From Bacillota bacterium (lineage in GTDB: Bacteria; Bacillota; Clostridia; Tissierellales; Peptoniphilaceae), in NCBI GenBank assembly GCA_030532225.1, contig JAUNLQ010000004.1:41664-105663 (forward strand): 64,000 nt of DNA. Direction: 5' to 3'. The translations under genes and the position numbers were made by a program. How positions within the stretch are numbered: the first letter of the stretch is position 1; each line of letters opens with the position of its first letter. This document shows, piece after piece, positions 46,341 to 55,264 of the stretch. Below the pieces are notes generated by a model. That model did no database searches. It was not told the origin of the DNA and worked only from the letters and a program-made list of their open reading frames with translations.

Positions 46341-46766
46341 TCACCTAAAAATTGGAATTTTTAAAATTACCATAAACAAAACTACTATAGAACTTACAAT
46401 AAGAAGAGAAAGGCTAGATTGAAAAATCCCTTCCTTTAGCCAGTTGTTGCAAATAAGACCTGCAATAATATTTCCTATTACACCAAAATTAAAGGGCAAA
46501 ATCCCTGTAAGTAAAATATTTAATAAAATAGAAAGACCTATAGCTAAAGAAAACTGCCTTTTGCCATAAATAATAGCAAAATTTGAAAGAACTTTAATAC
46601 ATATATAAGTTAAAAGAGAAAGGCAAAATGTATAAAGAATTCTTTCAGGGTTGTTTAAATTTATTGCAAGATAGCCTGGCACAACAAGGCCTGAGCTGGA
46701 AAAACCTGTTAATTCAGAATAAATCAAGCTTACAAAAATTCCAATAATAATTACCTTATCAAACAT
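46341..46766 (-). CDS. pgsC: Poly-gamma-glutamate synthesis protein PgsC (CapC)
   Basis: PgsC/CapC is the small membrane partner of the PgsB ligase in making and exporting poly-gamma-glutamate. The 141 residues form four to five membrane segments. Family signatures are YSELTGFSSSGLVVPGYLAI (about 16-35) and GIL-PFNFGVIGNIIAGLI. It overlaps the pgsB end by 8 bases, as in Bacillus cap loci, so the two are made together. Confidence 0.92.
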   Translation of the reverse strand: MFDKVIIIGIFVSLIYSELTGFSSSGLVVPGYLAINLNNPERILYTFCLSLLTYICIKVLSNFAIIYGKRQFSLAIGLSILLNILLTGILPFNFGVIGNIIAGLICNNWLKEGIFQSSLSLLIVSSIVVLFMVILKIPIFR

Positions 46767-47877
46767 ACTCCCTAGCTTCCTTTCTTACTTTTTCCAAAAT
46801 TTCATCACCATGGTTAGCAATGTTGCCAACAGCATAAATAAGCTGGTCCTTGCCATAAAGAGAAAAATCCAAATCCTTTATATCTTTAATTATCCTTGTG
46901 TCAAAGCCTTGCAAATGTCTAAGTAGGTATTTTGAAAATGAACCACAAAGCAAAATCTGGTCTGGCCTTAACTCTTTGGTCAAGTCTATCATATGCTGGG
47001 CCCTGTAGCCTCTGTCAGGCCTATTATTAATTAATAAAACTAGGCTTTTGTCTGTCCAGGCGTATTTTTCTATAAGCCTTTTATAAACAAGCTTAGAAGA
47101 GTCAGGATCGTTTATAGAAAGACCGTTAATAAAAATCCCTCCACTGTCAAATTCAAAGACTCTTAAATCATAAGGGTCTCTAACAAAGGTCTCCATAGCC
47201 TTTAGGGCTGAGTCTTCATCTATATTAAATAGCTTACAAACTTCTACAGCACAAGCTACATTTTCAGGAAAATTTATATAGGCATAGGCTTCCTTGGCCT
47301 TGGCTTTAATTATTTTTGTATTTACTTTTTTGCAATATTGTTCTAACATGGGATAATATTTTTCTTCTGAAGTTACTAAGATTCCATTTTTGGGGATAAA
47401 AGAACTTAAAGACTGGCCGATTTCCAAAAGACTTTGGCCCATTTCTTCTGTATGGTCTAGTCTAATATTAGTCAAGACTCCAATGTCTCCATAGAGAATT
47501 TTTTCTTGGGAAACTTTTTGCAAAATAGGGTTTACAGCCATACATTCAACAACAAGATAGTCTGCCTGATCCTTTACAGCTCCTTCAATAATTTTTATCT
47601 GCTCTTTAATATTGGACCTGGCTTTTCTTATAATAAGGTCTTCTTCCTTGTTATTGTTAATAGTCATAGGCAAGGTTCCTGTTGTCTTTGCAAAGACTCT
47701 GGCTCCCTTAGCTTTTAGGCCACTATGTATAAGTCTAGTTACAGTTGACTTGCCACGAATGCCATTAACATGTATAAGAGCCTTAAGCTTTTTTCTATTT
47801 CTTTTGTTTTTATAATCTTCATATATTAAATAGCCTATTTCAATTAGAACTAAGGCTAAAATTACTGGCTCTAACAT
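46759..47877 (-). CDS. pgsB: Poly-gamma-glutamate synthase PgsB (CapB)
   Basis: PgsB/CapB is the ATP-dependent amide ligase that polymerises glutamate through its gamma-carboxyl; it resembles Mur ligases. The 372 residues have an N-terminal membrane segment (1-20), the ATP loop HVNGIRGKST (about 36-45), TTGTLPM, VVECMAVNP, and TNIRLDHTEEMG with the Mur-like metal/carbamate region. A C-terminal INNRPDRGYR motif follows. A strong promoter lies just upstream, so pgsB-C-W, the two-component pair and the DUF1624 gene can be transcribed apart from the ggt genes. Confidence 0.95.
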   Translation of the reverse strand: MLEPVILALVLIEIGYLIYEDYKNKRNRKKLKALIHVNGIRGKSTVTRLIHSGLKAKGARVFAKTTGTLPMTINNNKEEDLIIRKARSNIKEQIKIIEGAVKDQADYLVVECMAVNPILQKVSQEKILYGDIGVLTNIRLDHTEEMGQSLLEIGQSLSSFIPKNGILVTSEEKYYPMLEQYCKKVNTKIIKAKAKEAYAYINFPENVACAVEVCKLFNIDEDSALKAMETFVRDPYDLRVFEFDSGGIFINGLSINDPDSSKLVYKRLIEKYAWTDKSLVLLINNRPDRGYRAQHMIDLTKELRPDQILLCGSFSKYLLRHLQGFDTRIIKDIKDLDFSLYGKDQLIYAVGNIANHGDEILEKVRKEAREYV

Positions 47878-47897
47878 TTTCGCTCCCTTCTATGTTT

Positions 47898-47926
47898 ATT
47901 ATACTTTTATATATTTCTTATGTAAA
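47898..47926 (-). promoter_or_regulatory. Promoter of the pgsB operon
   Basis: TTTACA (47921-47926) and TATAAT (47898-47903) have an exact 17-base spacing on the minus strand, about 20 bases upstream of the pgsB start. The perfect -10 suggests a strong promoter with a very short leader. Confidence 0.85.
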
Positions 47927-47930
47927 CTTT

Positions 47931-47960
47931 AAAAGAGCGTAAAACTAATTACGCCCTTTT
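47931..47960 (-). terminator. Terminator after the first gamma-glutamyltransferase gene
   Basis: AAAAGGGCGTAA pairs with TTACGCTCTTTT on the minus strand. The T-run is short (four), so some readthrough into pgsB is likely. It lies immediately before the pgsB promoter. Confidence 0.65.
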
Positions 47961-48018
47961 AAAAATTGAATGGAGGAAAATCTATTTCAATTTAAGAAAT
48001 AAATCCAACTTGTTTTAT

Positions 48019-49872
48019 TTAAAAGCCGACAGCCTTGCCGTCAGTCCAATTGTCTGCTGCACCTTTAAGTTTTCCGTCTTCATATTTTATAGCTTGAACA
48101 AAGCCGAAACTGTCGTTTACCATGTGTGAGGTCTTGTGTCCCAGGTCCTCTAATTTTTTTACTTCTCCAGGATCAGTTCCATCCATATAGGTTAATACAT
48201 TTGACATACTGTCCCAAACTCTAGGTAAATCCACTGCTTCTTGTAGGTCCATTTCATTGTCAATTACATTTACAATTACTTGGGCTAGTTGTGCAAATAT
48301 GGTCATACCACCTGGACAACCTAAGACCATATATGGGTCCTTGTTTTCATCAAGAATCAAGGTTGGACTCATTGAGCTTAAAGGTTTTTTCTTGGCTGCT
48401 ACAGAATTTGCTTCGCCAGGATATGGTGAAAAGTCATCCATTTCGTTGTTAAGTATAAAGCCATAACCATCTACTGCAAGGCCTGAACCATAATAGTAGT
48501 TTATGGTTTTTGTAATGGCTACCATGTTGCCGTCTTTGTCAGCTACAGATAAATGTGTAGTAGAGTTGCCTTCATATTTCCAAGGATCATCAGCTTCATA
48601 TTCTTGAGATTGGTCTAATTTTATTTTGTCTGCTAATTTCTTTGCATAGTCCTTGGACATTATTCCATTTAGAGGAACATCTACATAGTTTGGGTCTCCC
48701 ATGTATTGGGCCCTGTCTGCATAGGTCATTTTAAAGGCTTCTGAGAACATATGCATATATTCTGCACTTAAAGGCTCATAGGCTGACATATCAAAATTTT
48801 CTAAAATATTTAGAATTTGTACTAAGTGGGCTCCTCCTGATGATGGAGGTGGACTTGAAATAATTTCGTATCCTCTATAAGTTCCACTTACAGCTTGGCC
48901 AACTTCGATTTCGTAAGTTTGTAAATCTTCTAAGGTCAAAATTCCATCGTATTTTTCTGCTGCTTTTACTATAGCTTGAGCAACTTCACCTTCATAAAAG
49001 CCCTTTTCCCCTTTTTCTGCTATAAGCTTTAGGGTCTTAGCTAAGTCTGGATTTTTCACAATCATTCCAGCTTCAACTGGAAGTCCATCTCTTAAATAAA
49101 GTTTTCCAATTTCTGGGTATTTTGCCATTACGTCATAGGCATCTGCCACTGTAATAGCAAATTTTGGTGTTACTAAAAAGCCTTCTTCGGCTAGTTCAAT
49201 AGCTGGAGCTAGTACTTCTTCTCTAGACATAGTTCCATATTTTTCTAAAATATATAGTAGTCCCTTTACTTCTCCAGGAACAGCTACAGATAGGCCTCCT
49301 CTTTGTTTGATGCCTTCTATCTCTTCCCCATTTTCATCTATATACATGTCATCTGTTGCAGCTAGTGGTGCCACTTCTCTAAAGTCTACAAAAACAGTTT
49401 CACCTGTTTGTCCATCTCTAAGGGTCATAAAGCCACCGCCACCAAGACCTGATGCATTAGGTTCACAAACTCCAAGGGCAAAGGCAGATGCAACTGCAGC
49501 ATCTACTGCATTTCCACCTTTGGCAATTATGTCTGCTCCAATTTTTGAAGCTTCGTATTTTTGTGTAGAAACAATACCATTTTCAGATACAGCGTCTCTA
49601 CCATCTGGAATTAAATCTAAATTTTCATCAAAAGGGATAAATTCATTGTACTTATAATTTTTTAAAGTATCTTGCATCTGATCCCACAGTTTTGATGTGG
49701 TTTTTTCTTCTTCTTTGCCTTCTTCTTTTTCTTCTTCATTTGTAGGCTTTTCTTCTGTTACCTTTGTTTCTGTGTTGGCAGTTTTCTTGTCTTCATCGGT
49801 GTTTCCTTGGCCACAAGATGTTAAAAGCATAATAAATGCTAACATTAAGGCAAGTTTCTTTAGTTTCTTCAT
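48019..49872 (-). CDS. ggt: Gamma-glutamyltransferase lipoprotein, copy 1
   Basis: Gamma-glutamyltransferases cleave or transfer gamma-linked glutamyl groups and mature by self-cleavage. The 617 residues start with a lipoprotein signal ending LLTSC (Cys20), then a Lys/Glu-rich linker (about 21-60), then the full GGT fold. The self-cleavage threonine T438 is in STTHLSVADKDGNM, and the PLSSMSPT oxyanion region and the GCPGGMTI substrate region are present. Being anchored outside the membrane, in the PGA locus, it may process the polymer like CapD of Bacillus anthracis. It lies about 170 bases after the second copy, with a hairpin between them. Confidence 0.92.
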   Translation of the reverse strand: MKKLKKLALMLAFIMLLTSCGQGNTDEDKKTANTETKVTEEKPTNEEEKEEGKEEEKTTSKLWDQMQDTLKNYKYNEFIPFDENLDLIPDGRDAVSENGIVSTQKYEASKIGADIIAKGGNAVDAAVASAFALGVCEPNASGLGGGGFMTLRDGQTGETVFVDFREVAPLAATDDMYIDENGEEIEGIKQRGGLSVAVPGEVKGLLYILEKYGTMSREEVLAPAIELAEEGFLVTPKFAITVADAYDVMAKYPEIGKLYLRDGLPVEAGMIVKNPDLAKTLKLIAEKGEKGFYEGEVAQAIVKAAEKYDGILTLEDLQTYEIEVGQAVSGTYRGYEIISSPPPSSGGAHLVQILNILENFDMSAYEPLSAEYMHMFSEAFKMTYADRAQYMGDPNYVDVPLNGIMSKDYAKKLADKIKLDQSQEYEADDPWKYEGNSTTHLSVADKDGNMVAITKTINYYYGSGLAVDGYGFILNNEMDDFSPYPGEANSVAAKKKPLSSMSPTLILDENKDPYMVLGCPGGMTIFAQLAQVIVNVIDNEMDLQEAVDLPRVWDSMSNVLTYMDGTDPGEVKKLEDLGHKTSHMVNDSFGFVQAIKYEDGKLKGAADNWTDGKAVGF

Positions 49873-50014
49873 AAAATCCTCCTTCTTTAGTTAATATAAG
49901 CGGCAATATTTTTTATATAAGCTTAGTAGAAAAGTATTTTATTTGGATTTAAGTTGGTAAATATAGGTCAATAAAGCTGTTTTTTTGAAATTTTTTTGTT
50001 CTGAAAAATATGTA

Positions 50015-50036
50015 TAGAGGGCAAATTATGCCCTCT
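50015..50036 (-). terminator. Hairpin after the second ggt gene
   Basis: AGAGGGCA and TGCCCTCT form a perfect 8-pair stem just after the copy-2 stop. The 3' side on the minus strand is ATACATATTTTT, so the T-run is delayed. It may act as a weak terminator or a stabilising hairpin ahead of copy 1. Confidence 0.45.
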
Positions 50037-50044
50037 TTAATTTT

Positions 50045-51892
50045 TTAGAAACCTAAAGCTTTTCCGTCTCTTCTAGGGTCTCCAGCACCTTCAAGCTTGC
50101 CGTCTTCTGTAAATAGTACGGCATTAACTGAACCAAAACTTCTGTCCCAGTCATCACTAGGATTCATAGTATGTCCTTTTTCAGCTAAAGCATTGATAGT
50201 TTCTTCTGGGAACCTATTTTCAAAGGTAATCTTTCCATCTTTAAAGCCCTTGATACGTGGAGCATCTACAGCTTCTTGCATGCCCATATTATGGTCAATA
50301 ATATTTGAAATAACTTGGGCTACAGTAGAAATTATTGTTGTTCCTCCTGGAGATCCTAAGGCTGCAACAGGTTTTCCGTCTTTTAATATAATTGTTGGTG
50401 ACATTGAAGATAGTGGGGTTTTTCCACCAGCTATTGAGTTTGGATGGTCGTGTTTTGCAACAAAGTCATCCATTTCGTTGTTCATTACAAATCCATAACC
50501 AGGAACTCCAACCTTTGATCCAAAGTAGTAGTTTACTGTTGATGTTAAGGCTACCATGTTACCTTCTATATCTACTACTGAGAAGTGAGTAGTATCTTCA
50601 TGTTCAAACATCCAAGGATCATCTGGCATTGGTTCTGTTATAGCTACATCTGTTTGGATTTTATCTGCTAATTTCTTTGCATAATCTTTGTTTAATAAAC
50701 CATTTATAGGAACGTCAACGAACTTAACATCTCCCATATATTCTCCCCTGTCAGCATAGGCTAAAGAGAAAGCATCAGCAAAAATGTGTAGTCTTTCTGG
50801 ATCGTCTTGAGCCATACTTGGAAGGTCAAAGTTTTCTACAATATTTAAGATTTCTCCTACAATTGTTCCACCTGATGATGGTGATGGAGATGAGTAAATG
50901 TCATAGCCTCTATAAGTGAAGTGTACTGGTTCCATTACTTCTACTTCATAGTTCTTAAGGTCTTCTTCTGTGAAAAGTCCACCATATTTATTAACTACAT
51001 CTACTATTTCTTTGGCTACAGGGCCTTCATAGAAACCTGCATCACCTTTTTCTGCTATAATTCTTAAAGTTTTTGCAAAATCCTTGTTTACAAATATTTC
51101 GCCTACTTCATAAGGAAGTTTCATTCCATCTACATCTTTTAAGAAAATATCTCCAGATTCAGAGTATTTCATTAGATTGTCATATTCACCACTCATATCA
51201 GCAGCCAAAGTTGGAGTTACTGTAATTCCCTTTTCTGCTAAATCAATAACTGGTTGTAAAACTTCTTCTCTAGACATAGTTCCGTATTTTTCAAGGGCAT
51301 ATAATAAACCTTTTACAAAACCTGGAACGCCAACTGATTTACCACCTAAGATTTTTTGGTTACCAATAACTATTTCTTTGCCTTCTTCATTAGTAACAGT
51401 TTGCCACATATCTGGAGTAGCAGCAGCTGGAGCTTTTTCTCTAAAGTTTATAAAGATATTTTCACCAGTTTCAGCAGAGTGAATTGTCATAAATCCTCCT
51501 CCACCAATACCAGTAGCATTGGCTTCAGTAAGAGCTAAGGCAAAGGCTGTAGCTACAGCAGCATCTATAGCATTTCCGCCCTTTTCAATTATTCCCTTAC
51601 CAATCTTAGAAGCTTCATATTTACCTGAAGAAACTACACCATTTTCTCCAATGTCATCTCTACCTGTTCTAAGTAATTGATTGTTTTCATCAAATAGCTT
51701 AAAGTCATCAAGAGATGTATAGTTATCCTCTGGCTTTGCTTCTTCTTTTTCTGGCTCTTTTTCGTCTACTTTTGCTTCTTCTTTAGTTTCTGTTGGAGCA
51801 GGTTCTTCTGCTGGTTTTTGTGCTGGCTGTGCACACGCTGATAATAACAAAATCATCGCAAGCATCAAGGCCAATAGTTTAGATTTTTTCAT
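50045..51892 (-). CDS. ggt: Gamma-glutamyltransferase lipoprotein, copy 2
   Basis: This is a 615-residue paralog of the neighbouring GGT with the same layout: lipoprotein signal ending LLSAC (Cys20), a Pro/Glu/Lys-rich tether (about 21-60) and the GGT fold. The self-cleavage threonine is T434 in EDTTHFSVVDIEGNM; PLSSMSPT and GSPGGTTI are present. The two copies share the core but differ in the tether and surface segments, so the duplication is not recent. It starts 22 bases after the M14-type gene and is co-transcribed with it. One copy may hydrolyse PGA ends and the other transfer them; that split is inference. Confidence 0.92.
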   Translation of the reverse strand: MKKSKLLALMLAMILLLSACAQPAQKPAEEPAPTETKEEAKVDEKEPEKEEAKPEDNYTSLDDFKLFDENNQLLRTGRDDIGENGVVSSGKYEASKIGKGIIEKGGNAIDAAVATAFALALTEANATGIGGGGFMTIHSAETGENIFINFREKAPAAATPDMWQTVTNEEGKEIVIGNQKILGGKSVGVPGFVKGLLYALEKYGTMSREEVLQPVIDLAEKGITVTPTLAADMSGEYDNLMKYSESGDIFLKDVDGMKLPYEVGEIFVNKDFAKTLRIIAEKGDAGFYEGPVAKEIVDVVNKYGGLFTEEDLKNYEVEVMEPVHFTYRGYDIYSSPSPSSGGTIVGEILNIVENFDLPSMAQDDPERLHIFADAFSLAYADRGEYMGDVKFVDVPINGLLNKDYAKKLADKIQTDVAITEPMPDDPWMFEHEDTTHFSVVDIEGNMVALTSTVNYYFGSKVGVPGYGFVMNNEMDDFVAKHDHPNSIAGGKTPLSSMSPTIILKDGKPVAALGSPGGTTIISTVAQVISNIIDHNMGMQEAVDAPRIKGFKDGKITFENRFPEETINALAEKGHTMNPSDDWDRSFGSVNAVLFTEDGKLEGAGDPRRDGKALGF

Positions 51893-51914
51893 TTCTAACT
51901 CCTTTTTAATTTTT

Positions 51915-53066
51915 TTACTTTAGCAAATATTGTCCTAACCTTTTACCACCTAAGTCGCTACCATCTGAAGAGCTAAATAGTTCTTCGTAAGTAGGAACAT
52001 TTTCAAAAACAATTTTCTTATCAGGATGTTCTTCATTGTAGGCTAAATCAAATTCGATTATACCTTGAAGATGTCTACCAACTCTTTCTTCTATTGGATG
52101 TCCTTTTTCGTCATAAGGTACATATAAGAAGCCAAGTTTTTGGGAATAAACATAGGCCTTGTCTTGGCCTGTTAATGCCAATCTCTCACTTGTTTCTCCC
52201 CTTAGTCGTCCTTGAGATGCATTAGCTGTTTCCATTAATAGAGGAATAGTATCTGTATAGTCTCCCAGTTCTCTATGAGTAAGACCTCTTAAATTCACTG
52301 GTGATGGCTCTAAAGTCATATCAATTCCAGAAAATTGTAGATTCATTACTCCTACAGCTGCTATAGACATTCCTTTTTCATGAGAAACTGTAGCATTGAT
52401 AACTGGATATTCTGGAGAAGCTTCATGTAAGTCAAAGGTCAAATTTATGTCTTCTTTTTTTATTAGCTCAACAATTCCATTAGTAACTTTTTCTGTAAAA
52501 GTTCCATCTGGTCTACCTGGATAGGCTCTGTTAATATTTCTAGTTTCAGATCCTGACAGTCTTTGGCCAGAAGCTGCATGGACATATACATCTGGGTCAG
52601 GCCACTGATCTATAGGGTTAGTAGCACGAGAACCATATCTAAACATTGCTTCTTGTCCATCTTTAGTTGTGAAATAAAGAGCTTGAGGGGAACCTTCTTG
52701 AGGGTCGTTATGAGTAAAAGCAGACCTGTTAGTATATGGCAATATATAAACAGTTCCTTCTGATACTCTAGCATTTTGTATAAAGGCTACAGCTGCCAAA
52801 TGACCTGAAGGTTCATTAGGGTGAGTTCCTCCAAGTACTAGCATCTTTCCTCCAGGTTTTTCTCCCTGTAAAATATAAACAGGTGTATCACCATTGGATC
52901 CTTCTAGACCACTAAAATACTCTGAAAGCATTTTTATTTCTGTAACACCTGGTCCTGGTGTTATTTCTGGCAGATCGTGCATGGCTAAAAAGTTTTTGCC
53001 TGAAATTACTGCAACCACCAAGGCCACAAGTAAAAACACAGCGCCAGTAATATATTTCTTTTTCAT
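51915..53066 (-). CDS. Membrane-anchored M14-type (AstE/AspA-like) zinc hydrolase
   Basis: The 383 residues have an N-terminal membrane segment (about 5-23) and a zinc carboxypeptidase-like domain of the succinylglutamate desuccinylase/aspartoacylase family. Zinc ligands are H82 and E85 in GTHPNEPSG and H214 in DLHEASPEYP. The substrate-binding NINRAYPG (about 177-184) and the catalytic glutamate E279 in LLMETAN are present. The domain faces outward. In this locus a gamma-glutamyl-specific carboxypeptidase acting on PGA or its oligomers is the obvious guess, but M14 members vary widely in substrate. It is 13 bases after the small membrane protein gene. Confidence 0.8.
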   Translation of the reverse strand: MKKKYITGAVFLLVALVVAVISGKNFLAMHDLPEITPGPGVTEIKMLSEYFSGLEGSNGDTPVYILQGEKPGGKMLVLGGTHPNEPSGHLAAVAFIQNARVSEGTVYILPYTNRSAFTHNDPQEGSPQALYFTTKDGQEAMFRYGSRATNPIDQWPDPDVYVHAASGQRLSGSETRNINRAYPGRPDGTFTEKVTNGIVELIKKEDINLTFDLHEASPEYPVINATVSHEKGMSIAAVGVMNLQFSGIDMTLEPSPVNLRGLTHRELGDYTDTIPLLMETANASQGRLRGETSERLALTGQDKAYVYSQKLGFLYVPYDEKGHPIEERVGRHLQGIIEFDLAYNEEHPDKKIVFENVPTYEELFSSSDGSDLGGKRLGQYLLK

Positions 53067-53079
53067 ACTTAACTCCTTC

Positions 53080-53226
53080 TTATTTAATCATCAATATTCT
53101 CAGTATAAGAGGAATAACTAACATAGCAGCGTTGGCTTGTTTAAAAATTTCCTCTTCATCGAATAGATTCCAAACAACAAAGAATAAGATTATTACTAAT
53201 AATAGCCTGTAAATTAAAGTAATCAT
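53080..53226 (-). CDS. Small membrane protein, 48 residues
   Basis: This short gene begins with ATG at 53226, with GGAGG 6 bases upstream, and encodes a protein starting MITLIYRLLLVIILFFVVW and ending LILRILMIK. It has two hydrophobic segments (about 3-20 and 33-47) separated by a charged, acidic stretch (FDEEEIFKQ). It sits 15 bases behind the permease stop and 13 bases before the M14-type gene, so it is inside the operon. Its size and place suggest the small subunit of the TRAP-like transporter or an assembly partner. TRAP small subunits normally have four membrane segments, so it would be a very reduced form. Confidence 0.7.
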   Translation of the reverse strand: MITLIYRLLLVIILFFVVWNLFDEEEIFKQANAAMLVIPLILRILMIK

Positions 53227-53241
53227 TATATTCCTCCATTC

Positions 53242-54519
53242 CTATTTAAATACTATTATTGAGGATAGTTGAGGAGAGAAAATAATAAATAAAATTGCCC
53301 AAACTATCATAACAATAATTGGCACTCTACACTTCTTTAATACTGGAGTATAATTTTCCATATTTAATACTTGAGCTGCAAATATACCTGCTAGGGCTGT
53401 TGGCGGAACCATGTCCCCAACACCAGCTATTAAGGAAATTGCTGCTGCTGTAATAATTTGGTCCTTGGCCATAAAAGATAGTAAGAATGGAACACCTAAT
53501 ACAGATGCTGCTCCAAAGGATGAAACTGCACCGAACAAAGGAACTGACACTGCCATAGCCAAGTATCTTAAAGCATCAGGCAAACTTATACAAGCTGTTA
53601 CTATAAGGCCTCTAACACCTGTTAGGGTCATTATTTGTATAAACATACCAACACCCATTAAAATACCTAGTACTGGTAGAACAGTGTTAATAGCTGCCTT
53701 AGTTTCTTTTAGAATATCTATTTTATAACCAGTAAATAAACCAGCTGTAGCTGAAATAATAAATACTAAAGGCATACCTAAATCAGGAACAGCAGGGATA
53801 ACTTTATTTACTATCATAAGGACAACTGCCAAAATTATAGGCAAATAAATCCTAAAACCAAACTTTTCAATAGGTTCAAAGTTTAACTTGTCCTTAACTT
53901 CTTCAAAGTCAAGATTTTTTACATGCTTGTAACCAAAAAACAAAACTGTGAATATGGCAACTGGGAAAGTTAATAAGGCCAAAGGAACTTCAAAACCTAC
54001 ATAAGGAATATCTATTCCTCCTCCAATAATCATAGCTGGTATGTTTACTGGCGGAGCTATCATACCTAAAATCCCACCCATGGCTAAAATTGATGCTGTC
54101 TCAACAGTTGGGATCCCCATCATAAGTAGTACTGGAGCCATAATTGATCCTGCTGAAAGTACTGCAGCAGTAGATGATCCAGTTATCATACCTGGAAACA
54201 TTATAACCAACATTACTAAACACAATAGTAGGGCTGGCTTTTTGTGAAATCTTCTAATAATAGTTGCAGAAATTGCATCTAGGGCACCAGATTTTTCTAC
54301 AACCTTCATAAAAATCATTGCACAGGCAATTACCAAAATAGTATCTATGTAGGAAAAAGTTCCTTCAACTAGATGACGAATAGGCAAACCTTTGCCAGCA
54401 ACTAAACCGCCAACAATAGATGCTAACATCATAGAAATACTAACTGGAAGTTTTAAAGCAAATGCACAAACTAAAAATGTGGCTATCATTGCTAGAAAAA
54501 TTATTAATTCTATGCTCAT
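53242..54519 (-). CDS. TRAP-type (DctM-like) large permease
   Basis: The 425 residues contain about twelve membrane segments. The motifs FPGMITGSSTAAVLSAGSIMAPVL and GGILGMIAPPVNIPAMIIGGG (about 108-168) resemble the substrate-loop region of the DctM/ion-transporter superfamily. Such permeases take up organic acids with sodium. No standard periplasmic TRAP receptor (DctP) is nearby; the upstream DUF6305 lipoprotein occupies that position. Glutamate or gamma-glutamyl oligomers released from PGA would be the sensible cargo, but this is inferred from context. Confidence 0.8.
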   Translation of the reverse strand: MSIELIIFLAMIATFLVCAFALKLPVSISMMLASIVGGLVAGKGLPIRHLVEGTFSYIDTILVIACAMIFMKVVEKSGALDAISATIIRRFHKKPALLLCLVMLVIMFPGMITGSSTAAVLSAGSIMAPVLLMMGIPTVETASILAMGGILGMIAPPVNIPAMIIGGGIDIPYVGFEVPLALLTFPVAIFTVLFFGYKHVKNLDFEEVKDKLNFEPIEKFGFRIYLPIILAVVLMIVNKVIPAVPDLGMPLVFIISATAGLFTGYKIDILKETKAAINTVLPVLGILMGVGMFIQIMTLTGVRGLIVTACISLPDALRYLAMAVSVPLFGAVSSFGAASVLGVPFLLSFMAKDQIITAAAISLIAGVGDMVPPTALAGIFAAQVLNMENYTPVLKKCRVPIIVMIVWAILFIIFSPQLSSIIVFK

Positions 54520-54542
54520 TTTTACCTCCTTTACTTTTATGT

Positions 54543-54572
54543 AAAAGGTGAAGCAAGTTTACTTCACCTTTT
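54543..54572 (-). terminator. Intercistronic hairpin between the DUF6305 and permease genes
   Basis: AAAAGGTGAAG and CTTCACCTTTT form a near-perfect long stem on the minus strand, right after the lipoprotein stop. The downstream TTTTACATAAAAG is a poor terminator tail. It is more likely a partial terminator or decay barrier that leaves the lipoprotein message more abundant than the permease message. Confidence 0.6.
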
Positions 54573-54582
54573 ATCATTAATC

Positions 54583-55221
54583 TTATTTGGCAAAAGCATT
54601 TTCAATTGCTGTAGTAGTATCAGTTATTGATTCAATATATTCAATACCAATTCCATTATCAGCAGCTAGACCTTCCATAAAACCGTCAGAATCTCCACCT
54701 TTTACTACTATTGAGTAGTCAGCAGCTTCAAAACTTGGTTTTATAAATTTGTCTGATAATTCTCCACGTCTTGCTTCTCCACCAATATGAAGAGCTAAAA
54801 TCTTCACACCATTTTCTTTTGCAGCGTCCATTAGTTCTTGTACTCTAGCTAATTCTCCATCAGCATCGATTCCAGCTGCACCTAGGCCCTTAGAGGAACC
54901 ACCTATAGCTAGGATTAAAGTCTTTGCATCTCCAAGATCTGCAGATGTTGCAAGATTGTTGGCTGTAAAGTCAAGGCCAACTCTGTCTATAATAGACTTA
55001 ACCATTTCAACATCGGCACTTTGGCCTACTGAAGTTAGAAGAACTGGTTCTTCAAAGCTTACTTCAGCTACTGGTGCTTTTTCTTCATTACTTGTTCCTG
55101 TTTCTGTGTTTTCAGTTGCAGGAGCTTCTGGCTTTTCTTCAGCTGCTTTGTTGGAATTTCCACAAGCTGTTAGGCCAAGAATTAGTGCAAACGCTAACAC
55201 AATCTTCAAATATTTTTTCAT
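54583..55221 (-). CDS. DUF6305 family lipoprotein
   Basis: The 212 residues have a lipoprotein signal ending GLTAC (Cys20), then an Ala/Glu/Pro-rich linker (about 21-55), then a domain with alternating strands and helices: EEPVLLTSVGQSADVEMVKSI, TLILAIGGSSKGLGAAGID, KILALHIGGEARRG. The pattern resembles a Rossmann-like binding fold. The function is unknown. It is the first gene of the PGA-associated operon, with its own promoter and a following hairpin, the usual setup for a highly expressed solute-binding lipoprotein. I suggest that it captures PGA fragments for the permease. Confidence 0.72.
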   Translation of the reverse strand: MKKYLKIVLAFALILGLTACGNSNKAAEEKPEAPATENTETGTSNEEKAPVAEVSFEEPVLLTSVGQSADVEMVKSIIDRVGLDFTANNLATSADLGDAKTLILAIGGSSKGLGAAGIDADGELARVQELMDAAKENGVKILALHIGGEARRGELSDKFIKPSFEAADYSIVVKGGDSDGFMEGLAADNGIGIEYIESITDTTTAIENAFAK

Positions 55222-55264
55222 TGTTTTCCTCCTAATAATTCTTTTTTATTTCTCTCTTGCCTTA

